Below, piece by piece: positions 1 through 55,786 of a stretch of DNA of 64,000 nucleotides. Each line of letters begins with the position of its first letter. Positions within the stretch are counted from its first letter, which is position 1. This DNA comes from Silurus meridionalis. Its lineage: Eukaryota > Chordata > Actinopteri > Siluriformes > Siluridae. The position numbers and the translations under genes are program-made. The notes beneath the pieces are model-generated. The model saw only the letters and a program-made list of their open reading frames with translations, was not told where the DNA came from and did not search any database. The stretch is from positions 22,192,126-22,256,125 of the forward strand of contig NC_060906.1 in NCBI RefSeq assembly GCF_014805685.1, read 5' to 3'.

Positions 1-411
1 AATAAAACGTCTGATTTTGCGATTCTCAGTGTAAACTGACTGAAAATATTGGCACTTATTTTGGTGTAGCTACTGAATAAAAATATTTCCAGTCTCAATA
101 TTTGTTCAAGCAAATAAAAAGTGTATTATTGAATAAATATCTTCTGCAGCAATAAGAATGAGCTTCAGCATTTTCCATAGTCAGAGGTTTAACCGAATGC
201 TTATTGTATGTGATGTCTGAAAATGCACAACCTGTGTTCAAAACTCACTAAAAACAATTAAAAGAAATGCACAGAATTCATTATATCTAGTGTTTGGGTT
301 ATATTACTGTCTAATCAATAGCTCTGAAGGGGACAGTGTCTATTTTTTGATGCCTGAGAAGAATTATTCTAAGGTAATAGAGTTATGAGTCATGTGATTT
401 CCATCTTTATG

Positions 412-1005
412 TACCGTAATTTCTGGACTATAAAGTGCACCTATATATAAGCTGCACCCACTGAATTTTACAAATATTTTTATTTTAAGCATAAATAAGC
501 CGCACCTGTCTATAAGCCCCTGTCTATAAGTCTACACTGAAACTAATGTACTTTACACCGGCTTTAACGACAGACACGTTACACACGGTGTAACAGGTGA
601 AATATGTTGTGGCTCCTTTAAGAGCAGAGCGGTATTTTGAGAATAGCCTGGCACTGCATTTTCCCGGTATTACTGCGTGTGTGTAAGACCGAGGAATATG
701 TCCTTATTGTTTTCTGATGCTCATTTCTAAGTTTCTTCGACTAAACCTTAACGCTGTTGCCAAGAATAATAAAAAAGTTTTGCATCGTCGTGCGTTTCAA
801 AAAAACTTTTTTTTCTCCCGATGCCGTGCAGCTCAGAACACAGGTGAGGTACGTTCTAATGTTATGGGGTTAAGTTTTTTGGCTTGAAGTTTTGAAAACC
901 GGGAAAAACCCAGGAAATATTCATAAATAAGCCGCTTCGTTGTTTAAGCCACAGGGTTCAAAACGTGGGGAAAAAGTAGAGGCTTATAGTCCGAAACATA
1001 TGGTA
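412..1005. mobile_element. Non-autonomous DNA element with inverted ends
   Basis: The left end, taccgtaatttctggactat, and the reverse complement of the right end, taccatatgtttcggactat, match imperfectly, giving inverted ends around about 590 bases. This 'ggactataa' end type is widespread in fish genomes. I see no intact coding region inside. Positions 1-411 hold no feature that I recognise. Confidence 0.5.
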
Positions 1006-1081
1006 TACAAAGCCTTTTCCATTATGATGTTTCTGGTCCAAAGAATCTATTCTGGAGAAAACAGACATCTGCAAATTTATA

Positions 1082-1550
1082 TTTGTGGACACCTGAGCAT
1101 AAGGTTGCAATGTACTTTTTGATTTTCCACATTTAGTCCCCATTTGCTGTTATAATAACCAAGACTCTTCTGGGAAGATGTTTGACTAGATTTTAAAGTG
1201 TGCTTGTGTAGAGTCATTCAGCTATAAGGGTGTTGTTAAACTCAGGTTCTGATGTATGTAAGGAGAGGAAGCCCCACCAGTCAGTGCTCACATTCATCCC
1301 AAAGGTGTTCAATAGGGTTGAAGACATCTATACCAGGAGATCTTTCAACCCATGTAAAGCATATATTCATGGAGTTGGTTTTGTGCACAGGAGCATTGCC
1401 AAGCTGGAACAGGTTTGGGTCTTAAATTAAGGGAAAATGTTAGCTACCACATCCAAAGACTTTTTTTTAAGCTTGTGTGCTTTCACAGTTTGGGGAAGAA
1501 CCACATATGGTTGGAAAAGTCAGATGTCCCAACACTTTTGCTATATAGAA
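1082..1550 (+). mobile_element. Tc1-type non-autonomous repeat (family A, copy 1)
   Basis: Family A is a repeat of about 430 bases found at least ten times in this window. It begins near 'tttgtggacacctgacc', contains 'cttctgggaagatgttcca' and 'cattcatcccaaaggtgttc', and ends near 'cccaatacttttggccatat'. The ends are related to common Tc1-like inverted repeats. This is a nearly full-length, diverged copy between the plg 3' end and the window edge. Confidence 0.6.
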
Positions 1551-1671
1551 TTTTTATATCTGTTGTATAAATCAAGACACCAGAATCCAAATTTACACTT
1601 AAATATACACTTTAATATGTGTATGTAACGTGCTACCTGTTAACATTAAATGCGAAATTAACGCATTACAT

Positions 1672-1677
1672 TTTATT
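1672..1677 (-). terminator. plg: Probable plg polyadenylation signal AATAAA
   Basis: The minus-strand hexamer AATAAA lies about 85 bases past the plg stop codon, in AT-rich sequence (tcaaataaaatgtaatgcg). It is the first such hexamer downstream of the stop. Confidence 0.6.
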
Positions 1678-1760
1678 TGAAAAGAGTTTAGGAAAAACAG
1701 CGAACTGTTGATTTAGAATTCTTCAGTAATAATTTGCATTTCAGACTCAGATGCAGGTTG

Positions 1761-17126
<15,366 letters not shown>

Positions 17127-17918
17127 GCTGTATTACTAACACACACTGATTTTGGAGCAGGTTTTTTTTTTGTCTCGAATGTCAATAAGACAAATAATCA
17201 TCGGTCAATCATTTTCCCAACAAGGACATAGAACAGAGTTCACGTTGTGTTTACTGGACCTACATTTAAGACCACGTTCAATCATTCAGCTGCACATTTT
17301 GAAACAATTGTATCCTATAAACGTCCATTGACACGGATTTATTTTCCCATGGAATCATTCTGGGATGTCAATATTGTACTTTATATATATTTATAAATAA
17401 ATAATTATGATATATTTTATATCGTATTTTATATCTCATCATTCGATGTCATCTTGTATGTGGTGTATTCGCAAACATAAAATCATTGTGACAAACAAAA
17501 ATACAAACAAAGCGTTTAGCCCCAAATCCAAACGCAAGCTAGGCGAAAAAATAAAAAGACGAGAAAAGGAGAAGGTCACAATTATTTATACTGCATCTAT
17601 ATCAAAACCTACAATTCCAGCTCAGAGTTTTAAATCAATAAGTTAATCACTAACCTTTATCCAAACTCAATTCACCAAACATCCAAGTTTTCGCAAGTCT
17701 GAACGCGATGTACAAATAGACGTGGAGACGAAAATGTTTACTGTTTAAGAAAAATGATGCAGACATAAAAGATCTTAATGAACAAAAATAACATATCATA
17801 AAGTATATGAATTACAGTACACTGGTTCATTGGAGTTAAAAGGAATCCAGGATCAATCCTGCTATGAGATGTTTTTATAACCAGTTATAATGTAAATGTC
17901 ATTTTGTCTTAAATTCAG

Positions 17919-18215
17919 TGATGGACAGAAACAAAGTAAATGTAATTGGTTACTGTACTTAAGTAGCTTCACGTTTCTGTACTTTACTGAAGTATTTTCA
18001 TTTGGGGGAGACTTTAATTACATTTTAACTCAACTACATTTTGTGAAATCAGTCGTTCCTTTTTACTTATGAGGATAAAAACGTAACCGGTCAAACCCGC
18101 AGCGAGTCACCAGTCAGGGTCGCGCGTGCGCTCTGTTTTGAATTTGTTTTGATTTCTGTTTGGTGTATCTACTGATCACAGTTCAACATCAAGCAGAACA
18201 TTTAGAGAAGAATAA
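17919..18215. mobile_element. hAT-like element end fragment
   Basis: Starts 'cagtgatggacagaaacaaa' and continues with 'gtactgtacttaagtagc' and 'tactgaagtattttcattt', typical of a fish hAT family whose ends are rich in AAGTA/TACTT. Only one end is visible. Positions 17127-17918 upstream of plg show no gene. Confidence 0.4.
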
Positions 18216-18349
18216 ATGATGGAAGAAACTCCAGACTCGAACTCGCCACAACATATTAAACATGCCTCTGAGGTTCCACTGACCAGTTTATCCCAACGTC
18301 CTACATCTGGATGGATGGTTTGGCTAAGGATGGTTCCTCATCTACAGCA

Positions 18350-18738
18350 AAATATCCATGAAGCCACTGAGCAACTCAAGAACTCTGAGGATGAATTTGG
18401 ACTGTAATTAAAATTAAAAGTCTACAACAATGGCTCAGGACCACAGGTTGCATGAGTATCACCTATTACAACGTACCTCAACAATGGAACTGCAATAAAT
18501 GGGCATTTGATGCCACCTGAATTAAGATGGGTTTCGTTTTGAGTCTGGTTCCTCTCAAGGTTTTTTCTTGCCACAGTCTCCACTGGCTCACTCATCAGGG
18601 ATAAACAATTATGAGGAACAAACTTATAGGCAATAAATACAACCCTTTTATACAACCCTATAAATGCTTTATCTGAGTGAATCTGTTTTGAGATGATGTC
18701 CATTGTAAAAAAGCATTACACAAATAAAAATGAATTAA
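18350..18738 (+). repeat. Dispersed repeat family B, long copy
   Basis: Starts near 'aagccactgagcaactcaag' and includes 'ggaccacaggttgcatgagt', 'ctcatcagggataaacaatt' and the 'cattacacaaataaaaatga' tail. The same order of blocks recurs at 53250-53411 plus 54029-54225. Confidence 0.55.
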
Positions 18739-18945
18739 ATTTGCTTGTTATTTTAAGTCGTTGAAAAGAAGATTTTGGGCTCCTGATCACTTTCATAGAT
18801 ATCGATCAGTACTAAGAGCAAAAAAGTATTTTAAATCTGAGTTGATTACAGCATTGATTTAGAATTGTTCTGCTTAAAATTACACACAGAGATGTGTAGA
18901 GGCATAGGAATACATTTATTTGAATGAATTGTAATATTGTGTATT

Positions 18946-18963
18946 GGGGGGGGGGGGGGGGGG
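18946..18963. repeat. Run of 18 G
   Basis: Homopolymer followed by a tRNA-like SINE fragment ('ggtagctcagaagctaagat'). Confidence 0.9.
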
Positions 18964-19540
18964 TCGTTTGGTAGCTCAGAAGCTAAGATGTTGGACTGAT
19001 CAATGTAAATGTGTCTGTGTTGTATTTGTTTTAATAATGAAGCTGTTGGAGTCGACTCCTGATGCCGATTTGTCATTGTATTTCTTATTGTAAATGTTAT
19101 GTTTTTTTCTCCAGTTTGTCTCAGAATTCATCTTGTCCCTCGAGCCATTTATAAAAATCATCGTATTTACCATATAAGTAAATACAAGCTCCATTGAGTT
19201 CAGTGAGATCATTAGGAAATGTCTACAGTAGCTGTCTACGATCTGTATCTAACTGGAACTGGATGCTTCTATGGTTACAGGTGTTTATAAGGAAGTACAT
19301 TAACATAGAAGCAAATGATAAAAAATCTGGAATATTTTGTGTATAAGTTAAATAATAAAAATAAAGACTGTGGAGAGGACACACAAAAAAAGATATGAAG
19401 CATAAAACCTTCAGGGCACACGTGTAAAGTGTATGTTTCTGTTGCGTAAGAGGCGTTTCGAGATCTTTGTTAGTGTCTTTGTTTGAAACGGGACAATCGT
19501 GAGGACAAAGGAACAGAAGCTGGAGCGTTGAAGCTGTGTT

Positions 19541-19680
19541 TATAAGCTCGGCCCTGAGCGTCTCATCTACATGGAGTGTTTACTGTTACTATAACTACTG
19601 AACTCAGTCAGTTCTCTCAGTCAGGACTTCAGTACAGAGACTTTAATTCACTCTTTTCATTAAAGAAATATCACAGAGGG
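19541..19680 (+). promoter_or_regulatory. tcp10: Candidate promoter and non-coding first exon of the TCP10-like gene
   Basis: The coding start sits four bases inside an exon, so transcription must begin upstream. At 19541 a TATAAG box lies in mixed-composition DNA. A possible 5' splice site (cagagg-gtaggt) occurs at 19680, just before a (TG)n tract. A non-coding exon of about 110 bases is therefore plausible. This is position and motif inference only. Confidence 0.3.
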
Positions 19681-19683
<3 letters not shown>

Positions 19684-19748
<65 letters not shown>

Positions 19749-19864
19749 CCCACTGTTTTATATAATCGTATAAACTGTTGTGTTTAATTAAGTGCAATAT
19801 GTAGTAAAGATGGTAGTAAAGAAGTGGTTTTAAGAGTTGATTAACTGCATCTATCCTTCATGAC

Positions 19865-19924
<60 letters not shown>

Positions 19925-20056
19925 TTGGTGGTGTTACAAAACACACAACACACTACGCACAACATACTGTACGATACAGCTGTACATGTCGGATGTTTTG
20001 AGAGTTTTTTCAGTGTTTATTGAATAAAGAATTGACACACTGTATTTATACATACT

Positions 20057-20109
<53 letters not shown>
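19684..20109. repeat. Three (TG)n tracts upstream of the TCP10-like gene
   Basis: TG tracts at 19684-19747, 19867-19923 and 20057-20109, in the likely first (5' UTR) intron. Confidence 0.9.
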
Positions 20110-20110
<1 letters not shown>

Positions 20111-20227
20111 TAAAAAAGGTGATAGAGTTCTGTATTTCTCATTGTTTTTGTTAGTTTTTAATGTAATTCTTAGTTTCTTTTTATTACTTTTTCATTGGAC
20201 ATCAGGTTTTCCTTTTCTTATTTTTTA

Positions 20228-20297
<70 letters not shown>

Positions 20298-20343
20298 GTG
20301 GGTGTGACAACATTTTTCCCTTTTCAATTTTTTTTAAAAATGT

Positions 20344-20384
<41 letters not shown>
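20228..20384. repeat. (TTTC)n and (CT)n tracts before coding exon 1 of the TCP10-like gene
   Basis: (TTTC)n at 20228-20297 and (CT)n at 20345-20384, the latter ending 30 bases before the 3' splice site at 20413, where it can serve as pyrimidine tract. Confidence 0.9.
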
Positions 20385-20385
<1 letters not shown>

Positions 20386-20417
20386 ACAGTCTCTTCTCTC
20401 ACTGTCTTTTCAGGTTA

Positions 20418-49508
<29,091 letters not shown>

Positions 49509-49647
49509 AAGAATATTTGCGTTTCAGAAATATTGACACAACAAACAAACCAATTTCAGATTGTATTGTTGAAGCACACACACTTATACAAATCATTTCG
49601 AATAGACATTCTTTCTCCACAGACTTCAAACATGGCCGCCGTGGACT

Positions 49648-49648
<1 letters not shown>

Positions 49649-49742
<94 letters not shown>
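49649..49742. repeat. (AC)n microsatellite in the TCP10-like 3' UTR
   Basis: Ninety-four bases of AC, about 140 bases after the stop codon. Confidence 0.93.
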
Positions 49743-49746
<4 letters not shown>

Positions 49747-49978
49747 TTTTAGGAGGAAACTAGAGAACCCTGAAGAAACACTCACTGTCAGCCCTGTTCA
49801 GGACAATATTATTAATGTTAGCATAAACTGTTATTGTTAGCATAAATTAATAATGTTAGCCGTGACTGCTTTAGCTCATAATATCATTCTTTTTCATGGT
49901 ATTCACAATATCTTTTAGTTTTTTACTCTTTTTCCTGAAAGGGTGGCTATAATTCTGGACAAAGCATCATAATATGGC

Positions 49979-49984
49979 AATAAA
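49979..49984 (+). terminator. tcp10: Probable polyadenylation signal of the TCP10-like gene
   Basis: AATAAA about 470 bases after the TGA stop, followed by AT-rich sequence. The implied 3' UTR contains a 94-base (AC)n tract at 49649-49742. Confidence 0.5.
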
Positions 49985-50494
49985 ACCTAAAATAAAAAAG
50001 CTTTATTTATTGACTTTTGGTGGGAAAATGGTTTATTTTTGTTTATTTAACCTGTAATGTTAGATTTGAGCCATTATTCAGAATTTTCTTTACATATATT
50101 TTCCTTTATAAAATGGCAAATCAATCAAATAGTAATATTTATGTTTATTATGTGTATTTATGTTTAGAGTCTCATACACATCAAATTGTTAATAGAGGGA
50201 AAAAAGTGCTCATATGTGGTTTTCTTGTTGATCTTGCCCCTTGTGTAAATAAATTCACATCCTAGTTGTGATGAAACTCGTGCTGCACTACATGGCTTAT
50301 GATTCAATGATTAGTGTGACCTTGTGCATCTGATTGATTCAGTATTCAGTCAAGGATTTGTGACATTCTTGTGAATTATTGATCAGTATTTTATGGTTCA
50401 GCAGGTGGTGTAAGCCATAATCCTGAGGTAAAAATCTTCCTCCTAAAGTTGGATATGATCAGTTTCTGATTGGAAGTAGTTTTTAAGAGGTGTT

Positions 50495-50660
50495 GAGGAT
50501 GAGGACGGGTTCCCTTTTGAGTTTGGTTCCTCGCAGGGAGTTTTCCTTTCCACAGTCACCACTGGCTCACTTTTATACATCTTTATAACACTGTAAAGCT
50601 GTTTTGAGACCATTGTCCATTGTTAAAAGTGCTCTACAAATACAAATGAATGGAATTGGA
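50495..50660 (+). repeat. Dispersed repeat family B copy
   Basis: 'gcagggagttttcctttcca', 'aagctgttttgagaccattg' and 'gctctacaaatacaaatgaa'. Positions 49990-50494 and 50661-51200 show nothing else that I recognise. Confidence 0.5.
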
Positions 50661-51214
50661 TTTATTTTCTGTAAAAGAACCACTGTTCCTTCTCATCTCT
50701 CTGTGGACATGTGAGGACATTAGATGGTTCATGGACCTGGTGCACCTCATGCTCTATTGTCTAAAATCGAGTGTGTGCTCTGAGGATTTCTGTGTGACCC
50801 TGAACAGAAACTTCAGTACGAAATCCCCAACACTATGACCTGGTACAGTCCAGTCATGAGTCCTCAGGTTCCAGGAGAACATTGTGTAATTTTGTGAGGT
50901 TGAGAATCGATGGTAATGCACGTAAAATTTAAGTTCCCAGATGCCTCAGTGTTTACATATTCAAACTGTAATTGGCCTTTAAAATCGAAGGCTTGAAGTT
51001 GATGAGGATATCAAATCCAAACATCTCCAAGCAGTTAGGGCTGGAAGGCATTAATGGTGAGTATAGTGTAGGTATGTTGCTGAACTCCAGATCTGATCTT
51101 CATTGATCTCTTGGCTGTGAAGGAAGCTCCAGAATTTGCTCATGGTCCATTACACCCCTGAACAAACTAAATTTATTGATTTCCTAAAATGTCAGAAATC
51201 CTTATCCTGAGCAA

Positions 51215-51362
51215 CTTACGTTTATCTCAGTTACACAGCAATTGAAGGTTAAGGGCCTTGCTGAAGGGCCCAGCAGTGGGGGCTTGGTGGTGCTGGGATT
51301 TCAACCCATAACCTTCCGATCAGAAGTCCAACAGCTTATCCATTGAGCTACACCTTCCTCTT
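51215..51362. repeat. SINE fragment
   Basis: 'aagggccttgctgaagggcc', 'cagcagtgggggcttggtgg' and 'cattgagctacaccttcctc', the inverse SINE body. Confidence 0.6.
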
Positions 51363-51363
51363 A

Positions 51364-51830
51364 TTTCTTCAGACACCTGTAGATGCTCAGGTCAAACTTG
51401 TACAATATATTTCTGTACAATCACTGAAGTCAAAAATAAAGATGCACCTCTTGAGAGCGATAAACAGATTTACAGATTCACTACACTCACTTTCCAGTAC
51501 ACTTCTCGAGAAACCTGGTGTGTTTTTGGCACGATGAACCCCAAGGGACTGATAAAATTCAGGGCCATACGAGCCTCTCATTCTTTTCAGGTTGCGTGCC
51601 AGGCAGTCCTTGTGTGAGATGATCGCCATGGCCAGATATTCTGGTTGTCTGAGCTGTGCAAGTCTCCTTCCTCCTGTTACTGAGGGGTGAACTCCTCCCA
51701 GCCGTGCTCCAGTGGGACATCATGCAACACGTCTGGTTTTGCCGGCATGGAGGAAACCGCACAGCTTTCAACAAAGCAAGGAAATGGAGCAAAATAGGGA
51801 TATTCCTAGAGGAGAGAAAACAAGAACACT
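51364..51830 (-). other. Unrecognised open-frame-rich segment
   Basis: Two overlapping minus-strand frames (51387-51629, 80 codons, and 51559-51792, 77 codons) and a frame starting near 51750 have mixed composition, unlike the surrounding repeats. I recognise no family and see no splice structure linking them. It could be a decayed retroelement or pseudogene. No function is proposed. Confidence 0.25.
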
Positions 51831-52081
51831 ATAAAACGTAGATCTGAACATTACCATGAATTCAAAAATAGAAGTGGTGTATATTGTTGAGAAGAAAATA
51901 GCTTTCGACCTTCCTTGAGCTATTCAAGCTTTTGCAGTGTGACTTCTTCAAGATGAAATGAATTTATTGGTGTAATAACTTGCTGAAGCTCTTATTCTTA
52001 AATCTTTGCAGAATTAATTTTATTTTCAATAAATAATAACTTGGTGTTGTGTAATAAATAAAAAAATGCAAAAAAATGATC

Positions 52082-52526
52082 TTTCTGAACATCCCATTCC
52101 ACATTAACTCATTAATAATCTCCACTCTTCTGGAAAGATGTTCTACTAGATTTTTGTGGAGATTTGTGCTCATTCAGCTATAAATGTGTTAGTAAATTTA
52201 GGTACTGGTGTAGGGTGAGGTGAGGTGAGGAGACCTGGGGTGCAGTCAGCATTCACATTCATCCCAAAGGTGTTCAACAGGGTTGAAGCTCTATGGCAGG
52301 AGATCTTTTACTCCATCCCATGTAAAGCAGATCTTTATGGAGCCGGCTTTGTGCACAGGGGTCTTGTCATGCTGGAACAGGTTTGACCCTTGTTGTTCAA
52401 GTGAAGGGAAAATTTACATACAATTGTACAATTGTTTTCCTCCAACTTTGTAGTAACAGTTTGAGGAAGAACCACAAATTGGTGGAAATGTGAGGTGTTC
52501 CAATACTTTTGGCCACGTAGTGTATG
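52082..52526 (+). mobile_element. Family A Tc1-type repeat, near full-length
   Basis: From 'catcccattccacattaact' through 'cattcatcccaaaggtgttc' to 'ccaatacttttggccacgta'. Confidence 0.65.
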
Positions 52527-52609
52527 TTACCGGAAAAAAAATTAAAAAGTCATAAGCCGTTTTTTTTTTTTTCTTTTAGAGCTCGACATTCTCTCATAAT
52601 AGTTTTTAA

Positions 52610-52610
<1 letters not shown>

Positions 52611-52649
<39 letters not shown>

Positions 52650-52650
52650 T
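52611..52650. repeat. (ATT)n microsatellite
   Basis: Forty bases of ATT followed by a T run. Confidence 0.9.
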
Positions 52651-52817
52651 TTTTTACAGGTCTCAGTTGAAATTGAAATTAAACTCAATAAAATACACTG
52701 CTATTAATTCTGCTTTAATGACAATTGCAGAAAAAAAAAAGAAGAAAAGCTTCGATTTTTTTTCCTCCTTAAAGAAATATAGAATATATGCTGAATGAAA
52801 ATGCTGAATTTGATGCT

Positions 52818-53000
52818 GTATGTGCTTTTTGGACATGCCATTCCACATGTTGTCTTCATTTACTTAATATAATAAGCTCCACTCTTCTGGGAAGGTGTTC
52901 CACTCGATTTTGGAGTGTGCTTTTGGAGATTTGTGGAGATTAATTTAGCCACAAGTAAAGTTAGGTACTGATGTAGGTGAGGTGAGGAGGCTTGGGTGTA
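52818..53000 (+). mobile_element. Family A Tc1-type repeat, truncated
   Basis: 'ttggacatgccattccacat' to 'gaggtgaggaggcttgggtg'. Confidence 0.55.
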
Positions 53001-53249
53001 CATGAAGAAATGGCCATCTTGAATCATAGCATTTATTCAAAAAAAAAACAAGGTTTTTCTCTAGTGTACGAGACTCGTTTAAGATTGATACGTATTTTAC
53101 ACAATTATACAAAATTTAAAACAAAAAATGTCGTTATTACGCATGTCATTATCCTCCATAAAGTGATGTTATAAATGATCCTAATTCTCAACAGTCTGTC
53201 CAGTTTTAGACTGCACAAAGTGCAAATATACTGTATAGCAGCATGTAAA

Positions 53250-54225
53250 CATCAACACCCTAAAGATCTATGAAGTTACTGAGCAACTGGATGGATTTGG
53301 ACTGGAATTAAGATCACCAGTCTACAACAACAGATCAGAACCACAGGTTGCATGAACAGTTCTGAACCTCAACATTGATGAACCTGTAATGAATGGACGT
53401 TCAGTATAAAGCAGGGGTCACCAACGTGGTGCCCGCGGGCACCAAGTAGCCCACAAGGACCACATGAGTAGCCCGCGGGCCTTTTCTAAAAATAGCTGTT
53501 TCCTACTTTGTTAAATCATTGTTGATACTTATTATAAGAAATCATTAACATGATCAGTGTCTTTACATAGATGAATATCATTAATTATTCTGTGAGCTGC
53601 ACAAGCGATTTATTTATTATTTTTTACCTAAAGTTATGTTATTGTTAATATATAAAATTTTTGATCATATAAAACACGCAAAAAACATATCAATTGAATT
53701 TATCATCAATTGAATAATATAGCTAAATATAGCCCAAATAGGGCCCATACAGAGCCCTCTAATAAACAAGATGGGCAACCTAACTGGGGCCCACAACCCT
53801 GACTAAACTGGGGCCCACATTCAGCCCATCAAAGTGCCCACTCTGACCCCATGCCCACGTGATGCCCATATAACCCAGATAATTATAAATTATAAAATAT
53901 AATAAAAGGTAAATTAAGCAAATTTGTTATTTCAGATCAAACTGAAAACTGTGTATCAAACTGAAAGCCCTTCACATTAATTGGTACCCAAGAAGTAGCT
54001 CTCAGTTTCAAAAGGTTGGTGACCCCTGGTAAAGAGGATGAAGATGGGTTTCCATCTCAGGCGATTTTCCTTGTCACAGTCACCACTGGCTCACTTATTA
54101 GGGATAAACTTACAATTATAATGAACAAAGTAATAGATAAACCGATACTTTCGTCTATACAACTTCATAATCTGTTTATCTCTGTAAAGCTGCTTTGTGA
54201 CAGTGTTCATTGTTACAGATTTTCT
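53250..54225 (+). repeat. Dispersed repeat family B, split by a hAT insertion
   Basis: The left part 53250-53411 and right part 54029-54225 together reproduce the block order of the copy at 18350-18738, with 'gaccacaggttgcatgaac'-like text left and 'tttccttgtcacagtcacca' right. The hAT-type insert lies between. Confidence 0.6.
53412..54028. mobile_element. hAT-type MITE (caggggtcaccaac ends)
   Basis: The left end, caggggtcaccaacgtggtg, and the reverse complement of the right end, caggggtcaccaacctttt, are near-identical. Flanking 8-mers gtataaag and gtaaagag match at six positions, consistent with an aged target duplication. No coding capacity. Confidence 0.75.
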
Positions 54226-55436
54226 CAGTGGCTTTGGAGCTTTTCTCGTATCATCATTAATATCTGTAAACCAGTAAAGTGCATTTCTCAAAACTATTTC
54301 TACAAACAGAACAACACACTGGATTTCTTGCAAAAGTCTGTACTTTTCCTAAAATCCTCAATTCATCTCTCTAAAGTAAGTATTTGTGTGATGAACATCT
54401 CATTCCCATCAGAATGAAAAGTTATTTTGTCATTGTTCACAAACATGTTATGTTTCAGTGTTTCTTGATATAAACTATGGTTTGGATCACAGTGAATGAA
54501 AATGCATCTATGAATTTCAGCACAAATTCATTTATTTTAACGCATACTTGATTTATATTGATCGTAAGAGATGAACAGGATTCACACTTTTACTGTACTG
54601 TACTGATGTTCAGATGTTTCCTACTTCATCCATTTTCAGAATGTAGAATTCTGTGTTTTGTCTGTTTTCACTCTCCAACTGAAGATTCACCAGATTCACC
54701 TTTGACCTGTTTTAGAGAACTGGTTGATGATTGGTTGATCTGATGTCGTTCACTCGCCTTCATTAGTGACATTCAAGATTCATCTGCACAATTCATCAAT
54801 TCAACACATTTACTAATAAAAGTGTAATAGAAATGTTAGATGACAGATTCTGACGACTGGTTTAACAATTTTACATTCACTGACTTACAATGAACTGATG
54901 CTGAGATGTTTCGGGGGTTAAAACTATTCAGGTGAAACCAGTAAAATATATTTTAATCAACATGAACATAAACAACTGATAATGTAGGAAACAGCAGACA
55001 CTGAACACAATCCATTATATTAATGTACTGAAGCTTTCACAGTTTGATCAAAGCAACAAGAAATGTTTTTATGATGAGCACAAGTGACTAAATGATGTGG
55101 AGGTTGAACAAGTCGTTTTGAGAATTTCATTTCTGATCTGAGAAACGCTCCAAAGCAACTAAGAAAAACTGTAAAAGCACTCTACAAATGAAAATGTTTT
55201 TTTTTTATGTTGTAATTTAGCTCGTAATTTAAATTATTCCACTGAAGTAGGGAATAAATTGTAACTTAATTAGACATAATGGTAAAATAATCAGACCTGT
55301 GTGTTTTTGAGATTTGGAATATGAAATGTCCGGTGATGCATTAATGATTTTTATGCATTTAAGTATTTTAATAATGTTTTTTTATTAAAAATTTGTATTT
55401 TATTTCAAAATATATATCCCCTATATGGTTCCATTC

Positions 55437-55442
55437 TTTATT
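55437..55442 (-). terminator. unc93a: Possible unc93a polyadenylation signal
   Basis: Minus-strand AATAAA about 345 bases beyond the stop codon. The 3' UTR would then contain the (AAT)n tract at 55523-55660. Other AT-rich hexamers are nearby, so this is tentative. Confidence 0.3.
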
Positions 55443-55521
55443 GTCAAAGAAAAAATTGCTTTCAAATTAAAAAATTTAATAAAAAATAAATCATTTCTGA
55501 AATAATAACAATTACAATAAC

Positions 55522-55660
<139 letters not shown>

Positions 55661-55786
55661 TGATTAGATATACATTTTTTGGTTTGTTTGCATATAGAAA
55701 TGTAAAGACTTTAGCTATAAGAACCACACATTGATGATCCTTTCCTAAATCCAAAAAAAACCAAAAACCGATTCTATCCTCTTCGT

